Source of the DNA: Rhodospirillales bacterium
GTDB lineage: Bacteria > Pseudomonadota > Alphaproteobacteria > Micavibrionales > Micavibrionaceae
NCBI GenBank assembly: GCA_023898765.1
Contig: CP060238.1
Span: forward strand, 744,001-808,000
DNA length: 64,000 bases
Direction of reading: 5' to 3'
Position numbers and translations under genes: made by a program. Below the pieces are notes generated by a model that was not told the DNA's origin, did not search any database, and saw nothing but the letters and a program-made list of their open reading frames with translations. The first letter of the stretch is position 1; each line of letters begins with the position of its first letter. Below, piece after piece: positions 1 through 8,882 of the stretch.

Positions 1-426
1 CAGAATTTCGTCCTGTATCTGGGGGATTCGGCCGCAGCAGCCGGAAAAAATATTAGGGTTTCCGCCGGGAATAACGGCTCAAGTTATCGTTTCGGAAACG
101 GAAACCTGTTTTATAATCCAAACTTCAGCGGTGCCGGGATAAGCGTCTGGCAGGGAGAAGAAGACGAGGTCTCCGCCAACTACGATTTTTATAAAAACGG
201 CGGCGCGCCGGTTACGCCGGCATCAGGCACAGGAAGCTCTACCGTCCCCCTTAATCTGGGAACCGGCGGGTGCTCTGTTGGTGCGGATTTACTAAATGAC
301 ACAGGCCGTTTTGAGGGCGCCATCGGCGAAATCGCCGTTTATGCCCGCGCGCTTACGGCGGCGGAAATGAACAAGGTGGGCAACTGCCTGGCAGCCAAGT
401 GGGGCCTTTCATGGACGGATGTGTAA
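1..426 (+). CDS. C-terminal part of a LamG/concanavalin-like protein
   Basis: The window opens inside a reading frame (frame 1) that runs to a TAA at 424-426, giving 141 residues without a start. The end of the protein contains the pattern GRFEGAIGEIAVYARALTAAE followed by WGL, which is typical of the last strand of LamG/concanavalin A-like jelly-roll domains, where a small helix after 'Y.RaLt..E' closes the fold. Such domains bind glycans or occur in large surface and tail-fibre-like proteins. The segment is rich in Gly, Ser and Asn. The N-terminal part lies outside the window, so the full architecture is unknown. Two small genes follow in the same direction with almost no spacing, suggesting one transcript. 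Confidence 0.7.
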   Translation, partial: QNFVLYLGDSAAAAGKNIRVSAGNNGSSYRFGNGNLFYNPNFSGAGISVWQGEEDEVSANYDFYKNGGAPVTPASGTGSSTVPLNLGTGGCSVGADLLNDTGRFEGAIGEIAVYARALTAAEMNKVGNCLAAKWGLSWTDV

Positions 427-427
427 T

Positions 428-676
428 ATGCCAAGATATTGCACGATGCCGAATATCCCATGGTTTCGGCAATGGTTTGAAATCCGTTTTTGTGCATTAT
501 GCCGTGAGCACGATGCGCGTTATGCCTTTGGCCGCTGCAAGTTATGCGCGGATTTTATTTTTTGCCGGCGCATTTTCCGGAAAGGCTATTGGTGGCTGGT
601 CGTTCCTGTCTTTCTGGCTATAAACCTTCCGCATGTCTGGATTATTTATATATGGAGAAAACATGTTAATACTTGA
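428..676 (+). CDS. small cysteine-rich membrane protein, unknown
   Basis: This 82-residue frame starts with an ATG one base after the preceding TAA; an in-frame ATG at 419 would instead overlap the preceding stop. The N-terminal half carries several cysteines, including two CxxC pairs (CALC, CKLC), and many Arg residues. A hydrophobic segment near residues 55-75, with WWLVVPVFLAINLP, looks like one membrane span followed by a basic tail. I recognise no family. The tight packing between two genes and the overlap of its 3' end with the next start support translation, but no clear ribosome binding site is visible. It could be a zinc-binding small membrane protein. Confidence 0.4.
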   Translation: MPRYCTMPNIPWFRQWFEIRFCALCREHDARYAFGRCKLCADFIFCRRIFRKGYWWLVVPVFLAINLPHVWIIYIWRKHVNT

Positions 677-998
677 ATTTACAACACAAACAGAAGCAAC
701 CAACTGTCTGGCCGCGATCAACGGCATGGCGGCGGATTACTGGTCCGCGCAGGGCTTTACCGTTCTGGACGGTTCAAACGGAAAAGAACTGGTTGGAAAA
801 AAGAAGGGCGTGGATAATCTGAATGCTGCGCATACCCTTACATGGGATCAGGTAAAGGACAGCCCGGAGGGCACCTTTTACATTTCAAGCCTGTCCAATG
901 AACCGCGCTTTGCGCCGGCTCTCGAAACGCTGGGGATGGCGTTTACCTTTGTTGAAAAAGAGTTTCCCGCAGCGTGGGAGCCTGCGGAGCCGGTGTAA
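663..998 (+). CDS. hypothetical small protein
   Basis: A 111-residue acidic protein. The ATG at 663 was chosen because GGAG at 654-657 lies five bases upstream; an earlier in-frame start at 633 has no such site. The sequence begins MLILEFTTQTEATNCLAAIN and contains no signal peptide or membrane segment. Its start overlaps the end of the preceding small gene by 14 bases, so the two are probably translated together. Small proteins placed directly behind LamG or tail-fibre-like genes are common in phage-derived clusters, but I cannot assign a family. The gene converges on the glycosyltransferase that ends at 1011. Confidence 0.55.
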   Translation: MLILEFTTQTEATNCLAAINGMAADYWSAQGFTVLDGSNGKELVGKKKGVDNLNAAHTLTWDQVKDSPEGTFYISSLSNEPRFAPALETLGMAFTFVEKEFPAAWEPAEPV

Positions 999-1010
999 TA
1001 ATCGTCCGCC

Positions 1011-2900
1011 TTATCCTGAAAATGTCCCGTAGTCCTGCATCGTGTTTCGGGCGAGTTCGTCCCACGAAAATTTTGCCGCATACTCCCGTGCGGATGCGCG
1101 GTCTGCCGGTTTTATGTTCGGTATCAACGCGGCAATTTTTTCTGCGGCGTCCTGCACTTGCGTAAAATCGACGCACGCGCCCACCTGTCCGGCATCGATG
1201 AGTTCACGGAAAGATTCGTTGGGCTGCACAAAAGGGATCAACCCTACGGACATGGCTTCCAGCATCGACATGCCAAAGCCCTCGAAGGCGGAGGCGGAGA
1301 GAAAAATCCCGCATTTTTTCAGGAGCGTTTCCATGCCCTCCGGTTTGACGAAACCGTGAAATATGACCCGCTCCTCTACCGCATGACGTCTGGCGAGCGC
1401 TTTTAGTTCTTCTTTCGTCACATCCCATTCCGGTCCGACGATATGCAGGTTTCCTTCCGTGCCGAACCGGTTTGCCAGCGCCGCGAACACCTCTATCAAC
1501 CCGGCAATGTTTTTGTGCTTCGCCAGCCTTCCGATATAAATGAAATCCGGCCCCGACGCCGTAAAGTCGCCTAGCGGCATAATCGCATTGGGCCGGAGCA
1601 CCAGATTGCCGTTCGTTCCTTTGAACGTGTCATAGTCGTTCCGGCTTGTCGCAAAGATAGCGTTGTAGTTTTTGCAGGAGTGCCGGGTTATCGTGCGGAA
1701 ATATATTTTTTTGAGGACGGAAAAATCCTTCGTGTGGAAAAAGCCGCCATGCGTGGTAGCAAAAACCGGTTTTTTCATCCGGGCGCGAACGGCGCCCGCG
1801 TAGTCGAAAAACATGTCCGTGTTATGGACGTGGACAATATCGAAGCTCTTGAAAAAAGACGGGCGGATCAGGGGAAAAAACAAGCGCTGCCCCCCGATAT
1901 ACCCGACACGGCGCACCGGGATTCCTTCTATTGTTTCGTGGCCGGGGAGGGGCGGTTCCTTCGAATTGAAAACCCGGTTCAGGGTCAGGACTTCGCACAC
2001 GCAGCCCGCATTTTTCTGGTGCAAGATCATGTTTTTTACATAGGCTTCGAGCCCTCCGACCGCCGGGTCGAACTGCCGGACGACATGCAATATTTTTAGA
2101 GGGGGCGCGGGCCTTGTTTCCGGTTTGACGCGGGCGGCGCGGTATAACAGGCTCAGGCGCAGCGCCCGCGCAAGCATAAGAAAATTTCCAATCACGTAGC
2201 GTTTGAACAGCCTTTTGGGCTCCAGCGCAAGCCGGTAGAGCCATTCCAGACCGTATGTCCGCATGAAAGCGGGCGCGCGCGATACCTTCCCGCCCAGAAA
2301 ATCCAGTATGGCCCCGCCGCAAACGACCAGGCAGGGGTAAGACAGTCGGCAGCCCAGCATATTCGCAACCCGCTCCTGCTTCGGCATTCCCATGGCCAGA
2401 AGCACAAGGGGCGGGCGATCTTTCTCAACGGCCCGGAGATAGTCCTCTTCCTTCCGGTAACCGTCCATGAGCGTTTGAACCTTTATATGCCCGTCCTCTA
2501 TTTTGCGGGCGGCGCGTTCAAGATAAGGGCTCTGCGTTCCGAGCAGGGCCGCTTTTTTATTCCCGAACAGTTTCAGGATGCGGGGGATGAGGTCCGTGCC
2601 GTTCATGTTCAGGCCCGGGTCCCTTCCCATGAGTTTAAAGAGAATTTTGATCCCGATGCCGTCCCGAAGCACATAATCGCACGCCATAAGATCGCTTAAA
2701 AACGCAGGGTCCCTGTGGCACATATTGAAAGCATGGGCATTCAGGAACGCGACTGTAACAGGTCTGCCGGTATCCGGTTTCGCCAGTGCCGCCAGAAAAT
2801 CCTCAAGGGCGGCTTCATCGGCAACGATATGTATCTTGTCGATCAGCGCGAGGATTTCAGGATCTTTCCGGCGTAAAGCGGGGGGTAGAGATAAGGGCAT
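1011..2900 (-). CDS. WecG/TagA/CpsF - GT4 fusion glycosyltransferase
   Basis: A 629-residue protein made of two glycosyltransferases. Residues about 45-225 are a WecG/TagA/CpsF (GT26) domain: DGIGIK, NMNGTDL and the LLAMGMPKQE block match its conserved segments. Members transfer N-acetyl-mannosamine(uronic acid) or glucose units onto lipid-linked precursors. Residues about 265-629 are a GT4 (GT-B fold) domain, with the N-terminal HVVRQFDPAVGGLE loop, IGRLAKHKN, and the nucleotide-sugar-binding EGFGMSMLEAM block with its paired glutamates. The family proteins are usually separate, so this is a fusion of two sequential polymer-assembly steps. No signal peptide is visible; it should act at the inner face of the membrane. 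It is transcribed away from the next GT4 gene, with about 200 bases between them. Confidence 0.85.
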   Translation of the reverse strand: MPLSLPPALRRKDPEILALIDKIHIVADEAALEDFLAALAKPDTGRPVTVAFLNAHAFNMCHRDPAFLSDLMACDYVLRDGIGIKILFKLMGRDPGLNMNGTDLIPRILKLFGNKKAALLGTQSPYLERAARKIEDGHIKVQTLMDGYRKEEDYLRAVEKDRPPLVLLAMGMPKQERVANMLGCRLSYPCLVVCGGAILDFLGGKVSRAPAFMRTYGLEWLYRLALEPKRLFKRYVIGNFLMLARALRLSLLYRAARVKPETRPAPPLKILHVVRQFDPAVGGLEAYVKNMILHQKNAGCVCEVLTLNRVFNSKEPPLPGHETIEGIPVRRVGYIGGQRLFFPLIRPSFFKSFDIVHVHNTDMFFDYAGAVRARMKKPVFATTHGGFFHTKDFSVLKKIYFRTITRHSCKNYNAIFATSRNDYDTFKGTNGNLVLRPNAIMPLGDFTASGPDFIYIGRLAKHKNIAGLIEVFAALANRFGTEGNLHIVGPEWDVTKEELKALARRHAVEERVIFHGFVKPEGMETLLKKCGIFLSASAFEGFGMSMLEAMSVGLIPFVQPNESFRELIDAGQVGACVDFTQVQDAAEKIAALIPNIKPADRASAREYAAKFSWDELARNTMQDYGTFSG

Positions 2901-3108
2901 CGTTTTATGTTATGTCCGGTAAAAAGGGTGTTCCGATTATCACAGGGAAAAAGGGTTTACAATTCTTTTGTCCGTTCGCAAGTGGTTTTTCATAAATTAT
3001 TTGCATTTGCAGTGTTTATGATTAGTATCGCCCGGCAAGTCAAACCGTTAAATTCATTGCCGCTTTTCCGGCATGGATAGAACATAAGTGAAAGTGGAGA
3101 GCCGTAAA

Positions 3109-4302
3109 ATGCTTCGCCGGATATACCGCAAGTTTCGCGTTTCCGTACTGCATAATCTGATCCCCTGTAGCCGGGAAGAGATATTTTCCAACGGCAGGGA
3201 CGGGGTAGAGGTTGTCGGTTTTTTTAAAAGCGCGTCCGGCATAGGGGAATCCGCGCGGCTTTGCGCAAGGCAATTGCAGGATAACGGGATAAAGGTTCGT
3301 TGCACAAGCGTGGAAAAAGCGTTTCTCAAGCCGGAGGAACTGGCATGGGCGTTTGAAAATACGTGCCGGCAGGAGGAGGTCGGTTGCCGGATTATCCATC
3401 TGAATCCACCCATGATGCCGCCCGCCATTTTTAAAACGGGTCTGCGAAATTATATGAACGTTTACAATGTGGCTTACTGGGCATGGGAGCTTGATAAAAT
3501 CCCGATGGAATGGGAAAAAGCTTTCCGCTACGTGAATGCCGTTTTCTGCCCGTCCGACTTTACCTCGGAAACCATCCGGAAATACACAGACAAGCCGGTT
3601 ATGACCGTCCACCACCCTGTCCGTGCCGGGGAATTCGATCCTGGCATGCGTGAAAGACTCGGCATAGGAGATGATGTTTTTCTTGTTTCGTCTCTTTTCA
3701 GCTTTGGCTCCGCGCTGGAAAGGAAAAATCCCGCCTCCGTTATCCGTTCTTTTGCAAGCGTTTTTGGAGGAAACGAAAAAGCCTGCCTGATTCTAAAAAG
3801 CAACCACGGAGGAGACTCGAAAGAAAAAGAACGCCTGCTTGCGGACATTGCGTCTTACCCAAATATCCGGCTGATCGACGATCTTTGGGAAAAGGAAATG
3901 GTGGCAGGCTTGCTTAAGACGTCGGATGTCTTCATGTCTCTTCACAGGTCCGAAGGCTTTGGCCTGCCTATTGCCGAAGCGCTGCTGCTCGGCACGCCTG
4001 TCATCGTTACGAACTGGTCTGGAAACACGGATTTCTGCAGGGAAGAAAATGCCTTTCTTGTAGATGCCGATATGGTTCCCGTCCAGTCGGATTTTCCTGA
4101 ATTTGCGTCTATGACGGATGCAAAATGGGCCGCGCCTGAAGAGAAGCAGGCGGAGGAAATATTGAGTCACATTTACAAAAACAGGCGGGCCGTAAAAGAA
4201 AAGGCGCAAAAATCCGCAGCAGAGGCGGAAAAGTTTTTCCGTGAACCCGGTTATCTCAACGCCCTGACGTGTTTAAGGCAGGCGGTGACGGGAAGACTCT
4301 AA
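3109..4302 (+). CDS. GT4-family glycosyltransferase
   Basis: A 397-residue glycosyltransferase group 1 protein. The start at 3109 is preferred over a GTG at 3088 because GGAG (3096-3099) precedes it by nine bases. The N-terminal domain has the loop GFFKSASGIGESAR, and the C-terminal Rossmann domain has the signature RSEGFGLPIAEALLLGTPVI, in which the two glutamates contact the nucleotide-sugar. It is expected to add a sugar to a growing polysaccharide repeat at the cytoplasmic membrane face. It stands alone on the plus strand between genes of the exopolysaccharide locus, and its stop codon overlaps the stop of the convergent sulfotransferase gene. Confidence 0.85.
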   Translation: MLRRIYRKFRVSVLHNLIPCSREEIFSNGRDGVEVVGFFKSASGIGESARLCARQLQDNGIKVRCTSVEKAFLKPEELAWAFENTCRQEEVGCRIIHLNPPMMPPAIFKTGLRNYMNVYNVAYWAWELDKIPMEWEKAFRYVNAVFCPSDFTSETIRKYTDKPVMTVHHPVRAGEFDPGMRERLGIGDDVFLVSSLFSFGSALERKNPASVIRSFASVFGGNEKACLILKSNHGGDSKEKERLLADIASYPNIRLIDDLWEKEMVAGLLKTSDVFMSLHRSEGFGLPIAEALLLGTPVIVTNWSGNTDFCREENAFLVDADMVPVQSDFPEFASMTDAKWAAPEEKQAEEILSHIYKNRRAVKEKAQKSAAEAEKFFREPGYLNALTCLRQAVTGRL

Positions 4303-5105
4303 AATTCGTAGCCGAAACGCTCGATAATGATTTTGTCTTTTTCCCTGACCATCTCAATTGTTTTCGGGTCGTAATAGTCCCGGTAAGGCAAATGCTCGGA
4401 CGTATTTGTCTTTTTGGAAAAGAGCGAGTCATAAGTTTCCCGCTGGGCTGGGGAGAGATCGTAACCGACCTCCTCCAGAACGGTGAGGAGCTGCGTTTTT
4501 GCGTTTTCCAGCTTTATGATTTTGTCTGTCAGGAAATGACGGTCCATGTATTCTTTCAGGGCCTGTGCGCTCCGGCAGCGCCGCCATGCCATATTTTGCG
4601 CGAACTGCAAGACAAACTGATAAGTCATATAGCCTGTAAAACCGGCCACGCGGGAGCGTCCATAGCTGTCCGGCAATGTGTATTTGCCCCGTCCGTCATG
4701 AATATATTCGAGCCATTCGCGGAAACGGTCGATCTTCATTGCATCGGCATATAAATATCTTCCGTAATCATAATCGCCTCTCAAGCGGTCCGGCAGGTAA
4801 GCCGGATTTCTAAAAAAGACAAGTTCGCGCGCGATACGTCTGGGCATTAACTGGCGCAGGGTCAGGTTGTCGTATACCCATCCTCCCTGCCGCTCACACC
4901 CGAAAGCCCAGAGGGACACGTACCAGGACCACGGATTGCGGATGGTCCCGAAAACATATTTATGGGTGTTTTGAGAGAGCCTTTTGTGTTTGTCCTCAAA
5001 ATGATCCGCGTCAATGCCGCCAATCACGTTCTTTAAAACGCGCCGGATATGCGTGCCGCCGGTTTTTTGCATGTGAAGGAAGAGAAGTTTTTCACTCTGG
5101 TACAT
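4299..5105 (-). CDS. PAPS-dependent sulfotransferase, polysaccharide-modifying
   Basis: A 268-residue protein with the two PAPS-binding signatures of the sulfotransferase family. The 5'-phosphosulfate loop is HMQKTGGTHI near residue 11. The 3'-phosphate site is IRNPWSWYVSLWAFG near residue 55, with the conserved Arg and Ser. It transfers sulfate from PAPS to a hydroxyl or amino group, most likely on a carbohydrate given the surrounding glycosyltransferase, flippase and acyltransferase genes. The PAPS-producing genes cysD and cysNC lie upstream in the same direction, so donor supply and transfer are physically linked, much as in the nodP-nodQ-nodH arrangement of rhizobia. It is the last gene of the minus-strand series. 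Confidence 0.85.
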   Translation of the reverse strand: MYQSEKLLFLHMQKTGGTHIRRVLKNVIGGIDADHFEDKHKRLSQNTHKYVFGTIRNPWSWYVSLWAFGCERQGGWVYDNLTLRQLMPRRIARELVFFRNPAYLPDRLRGDYDYGRYLYADAMKIDRFREWLEYIHDGRGKYTLPDSYGRSRVAGFTGYMTYQFVLQFAQNMAWRRCRSAQALKEYMDRHFLTDKIIKLENAKTQLLTVLEEVGYDLSPAQRETYDSLFSKKTNTSEHLPYRDYYDPKTIEMVREKDKIIIERFGYEF

Positions 5106-5112
5106 AATAAGG

Positions 5113-6405
5113 CTACTCCGTAGGTATGATTTTTCGGGTTTCCCGGTTCTTAAACATCACGAACAGGGGCGGCAGGCTTGTCGCGATCATAATCGATACA
5201 ATTCCGTAGACCCCCGCAAACAGGAGGGCCAATATACCGGCGCTGCACATAAAAACAAAGTTTATAATGGCAAGTTTGAGGAGCATGCCGTCCTGATGCT
5301 GCGCAAATATTCCCGATTTTGCAACGGTTGCCGCAACCCTGAACAACGAGGCAAAAAGCATCAGCCAGAAAAGGGGCAGGAACTCCATGGCCAGAGGTTT
5401 GTCTGTTAACCGGATGACAAACGGCATGAGGGCGATGGAAACGGCGCTTAGAAAAACCGTGTTCCCCAGCGCCCGGACCATGCATTCCTGAAACAGCGCC
5501 CGGAAGTCCTTCAGGCGGTTCCCCTTGAAAGCCTGTATCAGCCGGGGCCGGAAAACAAGAATGACGCCTGCGCCTACAAGATTGTTGATCGCCTGCACGA
5601 TCTGGAAGAAAAAGACATAAACTCCTGTTACTTCAAGACTGATAAAAGCCGTAATGAGAAAACGGTCGACATATAAATTGAGATTTATCAGCACTTCATT
5701 CGCGTAAAGCCGCCAGGAGGCCCTGATTTTTTCCGGATACCACGAAAGCCGGATTTTTTCGGCAAAAGCGTCTTTCCACGGCCACGCCCGGAACACAAAA
5801 ACCGTTGCGGCTATGGCAACGAGGCCGCCGCCTGTCCAGAACATAAGCAGCGTTTCCAGTGTCCGGAGAGAGGGAAGGAAAAAAGCCAGCCCGACATATA
5901 AATAGATCCAGCTTGCGGACTGGAGCGAGAGAATGAGGTTTGCAAGCTTTTGCCGCTGCAAATTATTAATCAGGACAAAAATATCGAAGGAAACATGTTC
6001 CGTCAGAAAGACAGCCAGAATCAAAAGCGCGAAAACGGGGCGATCGTAATAAAGGCCGATGCCAAAACAGAGCGGTATAAGCAGGGCGTAAAGGGCCAGA
6101 ATGCCCGTCCCGTAATAACGCAAATGGACCGTGAGTTCTGAAGGGCTTTGATGGACGGCATCTCTGGAAAGCGTATTGAACACGCCCCCGCGCATAAAAG
6201 CCTGCACCGTTCCTGCGGCGCCGACAATCAGGCCGTACATCCCCAGCTCTTCCAGCCCCATATAGCGGGCGATAAACAGCGACAGAACAAATTTCGCAAT
6301 TAACATCCCGCTCCGCATGGACATGATGACCAAAGAGGAGAGGTGATCGTTTTCCCGGATCTTTTTGCGCAGGAAACCGGTTTTATCGGAAAAAATAGAG
6401 GTCAT
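5113..6405 (-). CDS. Wzx-like polysaccharide flippase (MATE/MOP family)
   Basis: A 430-residue polytopic membrane protein with about twelve hydrophobic segments separated by short basic loops. It has the organisation of the MVF/polysaccharide transport (Wzx/RfbX) family that moves undecaprenyl-linked repeat units across the inner membrane. I chose the start MTSIFSDK at 6405, which has a weak GAG-containing site upstream. An ATG at 6453 would add 16 residues and overlap the preceding acyltransferase gene by 23 bases. It lies between the acyltransferase and the sulfotransferase with gaps of 25 and 7 bases, so it is surely co-transcribed. The substrate is inferred to be the sulfated exopolysaccharide unit. 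Confidence 0.8.
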   Translation of the reverse strand: MTSIFSDKTGFLRKKIRENDHLSSLVIMSMRSGMLIAKFVLSLFIARYMGLEELGMYGLIVGAAGTVQAFMRGGVFNTLSRDAVHQSPSELTVHLRYYGTGILALYALLIPLCFGIGLYYDRPVFALLILAVFLTEHVSFDIFVLINNLQRQKLANLILSLQSASWIYLYVGLAFFLPSLRTLETLLMFWTGGGLVAIAATVFVFRAWPWKDAFAEKIRLSWYPEKIRASWRLYANEVLINLNLYVDRFLITAFISLEVTGVYVFFFQIVQAINNLVGAGVILVFRPRLIQAFKGNRLKDFRALFQECMVRALGNTVFLSAVSIALMPFVIRLTDKPLAMEFLPLFWLMLFASLFRVAATVAKSGIFAQHQDGMLLKLAIINFVFMCSAGILALLFAGVYGIVSIMIATSLPPLFVMFKNRETRKIIPTE

Positions 6406-6430
6406 GATTTTCTCGAATGTATATCCTGCA

Positions 6431-6949
6431 TCATTGCACCGGTTCTTCATCATTTATTTTACGCAGGCATTTTGCAGGCACGCCCCCCGCAATGGTATTT
6501 TTTTCCACATCCTTGGTTACCACTGCCCCGGCGGCAACAACCGCCCCGCGCCCTATCGTTACGCCTTGCGTAATAATGGAGCCGGCCCCAATCCAGACTT
6601 CATCTTCAATGATGATCGGTTTCGTCCAATATCCTCTTCCCCGGCCCGGTATGTATTTTAAGTCGTGATTGACCGTTTCAAACATGACCCGGGGGCCTAT
6701 CATGACATTTTCCCCGATGATTACTTTATCTTCAGGGACGCCGAACCGGATTTCGGTATTAAGAAACGAGCCTTTCCCAATCTCGATATTCCGGGCGCAG
6801 CCGATCGGACGGATCGTGAGGGGCCCCCAGATGGTGCACGGGCCCTTTATCTTCAGGCCCGCCAGACGAAAAACAATGAAGCGTATTTTGTCAAACACCC
6901 TCATGCGGGGGAGATTGTTTGCCAGCGTTAAAAAAAGTAACTCCCTCAT
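6431..6949 (-). CDS. hexapeptide-repeat acyltransferase (WcaF/CAT-like)
   Basis: A 172-residue left-handed beta-helix acyltransferase. Hexapeptide repeats of the [LIV]-G-x4 type run through residues about 55-150 (for example GENVMIGPRV and WIGAGSIITQGVTIGRGAVV), ending in the usual GGVPAKCLRKI closing segment. Such enzymes O-acetylate, or otherwise acylate, sugars or amino sugars using acetyl-CoA, with the histidine in the 'VNHDL' segment as probable catalytic base. Its place inside the polysaccharide operon between cysNC and the flippase points to acetylation of the exopolysaccharide repeat unit. Confidence 0.85.
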   Translation of the reverse strand: MRELLFLTLANNLPRMRVFDKIRFIVFRLAGLKIKGPCTIWGPLTIRPIGCARNIEIGKGSFLNTEIRFGVPEDKVIIGENVMIGPRVMFETVNHDLKYIPGRGRGYWTKPIIIEDEVWIGAGSIITQGVTIGRGAVVAAGAVVTKDVEKNTIAGGVPAKCLRKINDEEPVQ

Positions 6950-6992
6950 GCGAAGCCTTCCGTTCTACAGGGTTGTCCGGATAAAAATCCGC

Positions 6993-8882
6993 CTAGGATA
7001 TCAGCATGCCCACAATTTTTTCTGCGGCCTCTTCCGGCGACATTTTGTCGGAATGAATCGTGATTTCCGCATGTTCCGGGCGTTCGTAAGGGCTGCTGAT
7101 TCCCGTAAAGTTTTTGAGTTCCCCTTGGCGCGCCTTTTTATAAAGGCCTTTGGGGTCGCGCGCCTCGACGGTTTCAAGCGGGGCGTCAATGAAAACTTCT
7201 ATAAATTCGCCGTCTTCAAATTTTTCCCGCGCCATGCGGCGCTCTGCCGCGAAGGGGGAAATGAAGGAGACCAGAACGATCAGGCCCGCATCGGTCATCA
7301 GTTTTGCGACTTCGGCGATCCGGCGGATATTTTCCACGCGCTCCGCATCGGTGAACCCAAGATCGCGGTTGAGGCCGTGGCGCACATTGTCCCCGTCAAG
7401 CGTATAGGTGTGTTTGCCGAGCGAATGGAGTTTCTTTTCAACAAGGTTGGCGATGGTGGATTTTCCCGCGCCCGAAAGCCCGGTCATCCACACGACGCGC
7501 GGCGTCTGGTTCATGAGGGCCATGCGCGTATTTTTATCGACGTCGAGGGACTGCCAGTGGATGTTGGCCGCGCGCCGCAGGGCAAAATCAATGATCCCGG
7601 CGCCGACGGTCGCGTTTGTAACCCGGTCGATGAGAATAAAATTCCCCGTGCCCGGAATATCGCGGAAGGTATCAAAAGGAAAAGGCCGTTCCGTCGAAAA
7701 GTTGCACCGCCCGATTTCGTTCAGGGTCAGGGAACCGGAAGTGTGCTCCTCCAGCGTATTGACGTTTATGACGTGTTTGAGTCGCGTAACCGTCACGGGG
7801 ACATGAAGCGTTCCTGTCTTCATGATATAGGGACGACCGGGAAGCATGGCTTCATCCCCCATCCAGATCAAATGGCCTTCGAACTGGTCGGTCATCTCCG
7901 CCGGATGTTTTGCCTCGCAGATCATATCGCCGCGGGACACGTCAATTTCGTCTTCGAGCGTGAAGGTTACAGATTGCCCAGCCACGGCTTCCGGCAAATC
8001 CCCGTCGAAGGTTACGATTTTCCGGATGCGGGAAACTTTGCCCGAGGGCAGAATTTTAATCTCCATGCCCGGTTCGGCGCGACCGGAAACGATTTGCCCG
8101 GAAAAGCCGCGAAAATCAAGGTTCGGGCGATTGACCCACTGCACCGGCATGCGGAAGGGCTTGGCGTGCATCGGGTTTTCAACTTCAATCGTTTCCAGGT
8201 ACGCCATCAGGGTCGGACCGTTATACCAGTCCGTTTTTTTGCTGTGCGCCGTTACATTGTCTCCCTTCAGGGCGGACAGCGGAATGCAGGTGATGTGCTC
8301 GATATCAAGTTGTTCGGAGAAGGCGCGGTAATCGCGCTCTATCGCTTCGAACGCCGCTTTATCGTAGTCAATCAGGTCCATTTTATTCACGGCAAGGACG
8401 ATATGCCTGATCCCCATGAGACTGACGATAAAGGAGTGACGGCGCGTTTGCGTAAGAACCCCTTTCCGTGCGTCTATCAGGATTACAGCCACGTCCGCCG
8501 TGGACGCGCCTGTGGCCATGTTCCTTGTATATTGCTCGTGCCCCGGCGTGTCGGCCACGATAAACTTGCGGTGGTCTGTCGAGAAAAAGCGGTAGGCCAC
8601 GTCGATAGTAATGCCCTGTTCGCGTTCGGCGGCCAGACCGTCAAGGAGCAGGGCGAAATCAAGGTCCTGTCCCTGCGTGCCCATTTTTCTGGAATCGCTT
8701 TCGAGTGCGGCAAGCTGGTCTTCGAAAATCATTTTTGAATCGTAGAGCAGGCGCCCGATGAGCGTCGATTTCCCGTCATCCACAGACCCGCATGTAATAA
8801 AGCGGAGCAGTGTTTTGTGCTCATGCCTGTGGAGATATTCCTCGATATTTTCTTCTATCAGGGCGGCGGCTTCATAGGACAT
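6993..8882 (-). CDS. cysNC: bifunctional sulfate adenylyltransferase subunit 1 / APS kinase
   Basis: A 629-residue fusion. Residues 1 to about 430 are the CysN GTPase, with CGSVDDGKSTLIG (P-loop), ADTPGHEQYTRNMATG and NKMDLIDY, which drives APS formation by CysD. Residues about 455-629 are APS kinase, with MTGLSGAGKSTIANL, DGDNVRHGLNRDLGF and DPKGLYKKAR, which phosphorylates APS to PAPS. The start MSYEAAA at 8882 overlaps the cysD stop by one base (ATGA), a translational coupling; a longer frame to 9041 is spurious overlap with cysD. The same fusion occurs in rhizobial NodQ. In this operon the PAPS probably feeds the sulfotransferase at 4299-5105, although assimilation of sulfate is also possible. 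Confidence 0.95.
   Translation of the reverse strand: MSYEAAALIEENIEEYLHRHEHKTLLRFITCGSVDDGKSTLIGRLLYDSKMIFEDQLAALESDSRKMGTQGQDLDFALLLDGLAAEREQGITIDVAYRFFSTDHRKFIVADTPGHEQYTRNMATGASTADVAVILIDARKGVLTQTRRHSFIVSLMGIRHIVLAVNKMDLIDYDKAAFEAIERDYRAFSEQLDIEHITCIPLSALKGDNVTAHSKKTDWYNGPTLMAYLETIEVENPMHAKPFRMPVQWVNRPNLDFRGFSGQIVSGRAEPGMEIKILPSGKVSRIRKIVTFDGDLPEAVAGQSVTFTLEDEIDVSRGDMICEAKHPAEMTDQFEGHLIWMGDEAMLPGRPYIMKTGTLHVPVTVTRLKHVINVNTLEEHTSGSLTLNEIGRCNFSTERPFPFDTFRDIPGTGNFILIDRVTNATVGAGIIDFALRRAANIHWQSLDVDKNTRMALMNQTPRVVWMTGLSGAGKSTIANLVEKKLHSLGKHTYTLDGDNVRHGLNRDLGFTDAERVENIRRIAEVAKLMTDAGLIVLVSFISPFAAERRMAREKFEDGEFIEVFIDAPLETVEARDPKGLYKKARQGELKNFTGISSPYERPEHAEITIHSDKMSPEEAAEKIVGMLIS

Noticed and set aside
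6669..8738. 689-codon open frame on the plus strand opposite cysNC
   Set aside because: Antisense shadow of a GC-rich, well-conserved gene; composition (His, Arg and Phe rich) is typical of reverse frames and no domain is visible.
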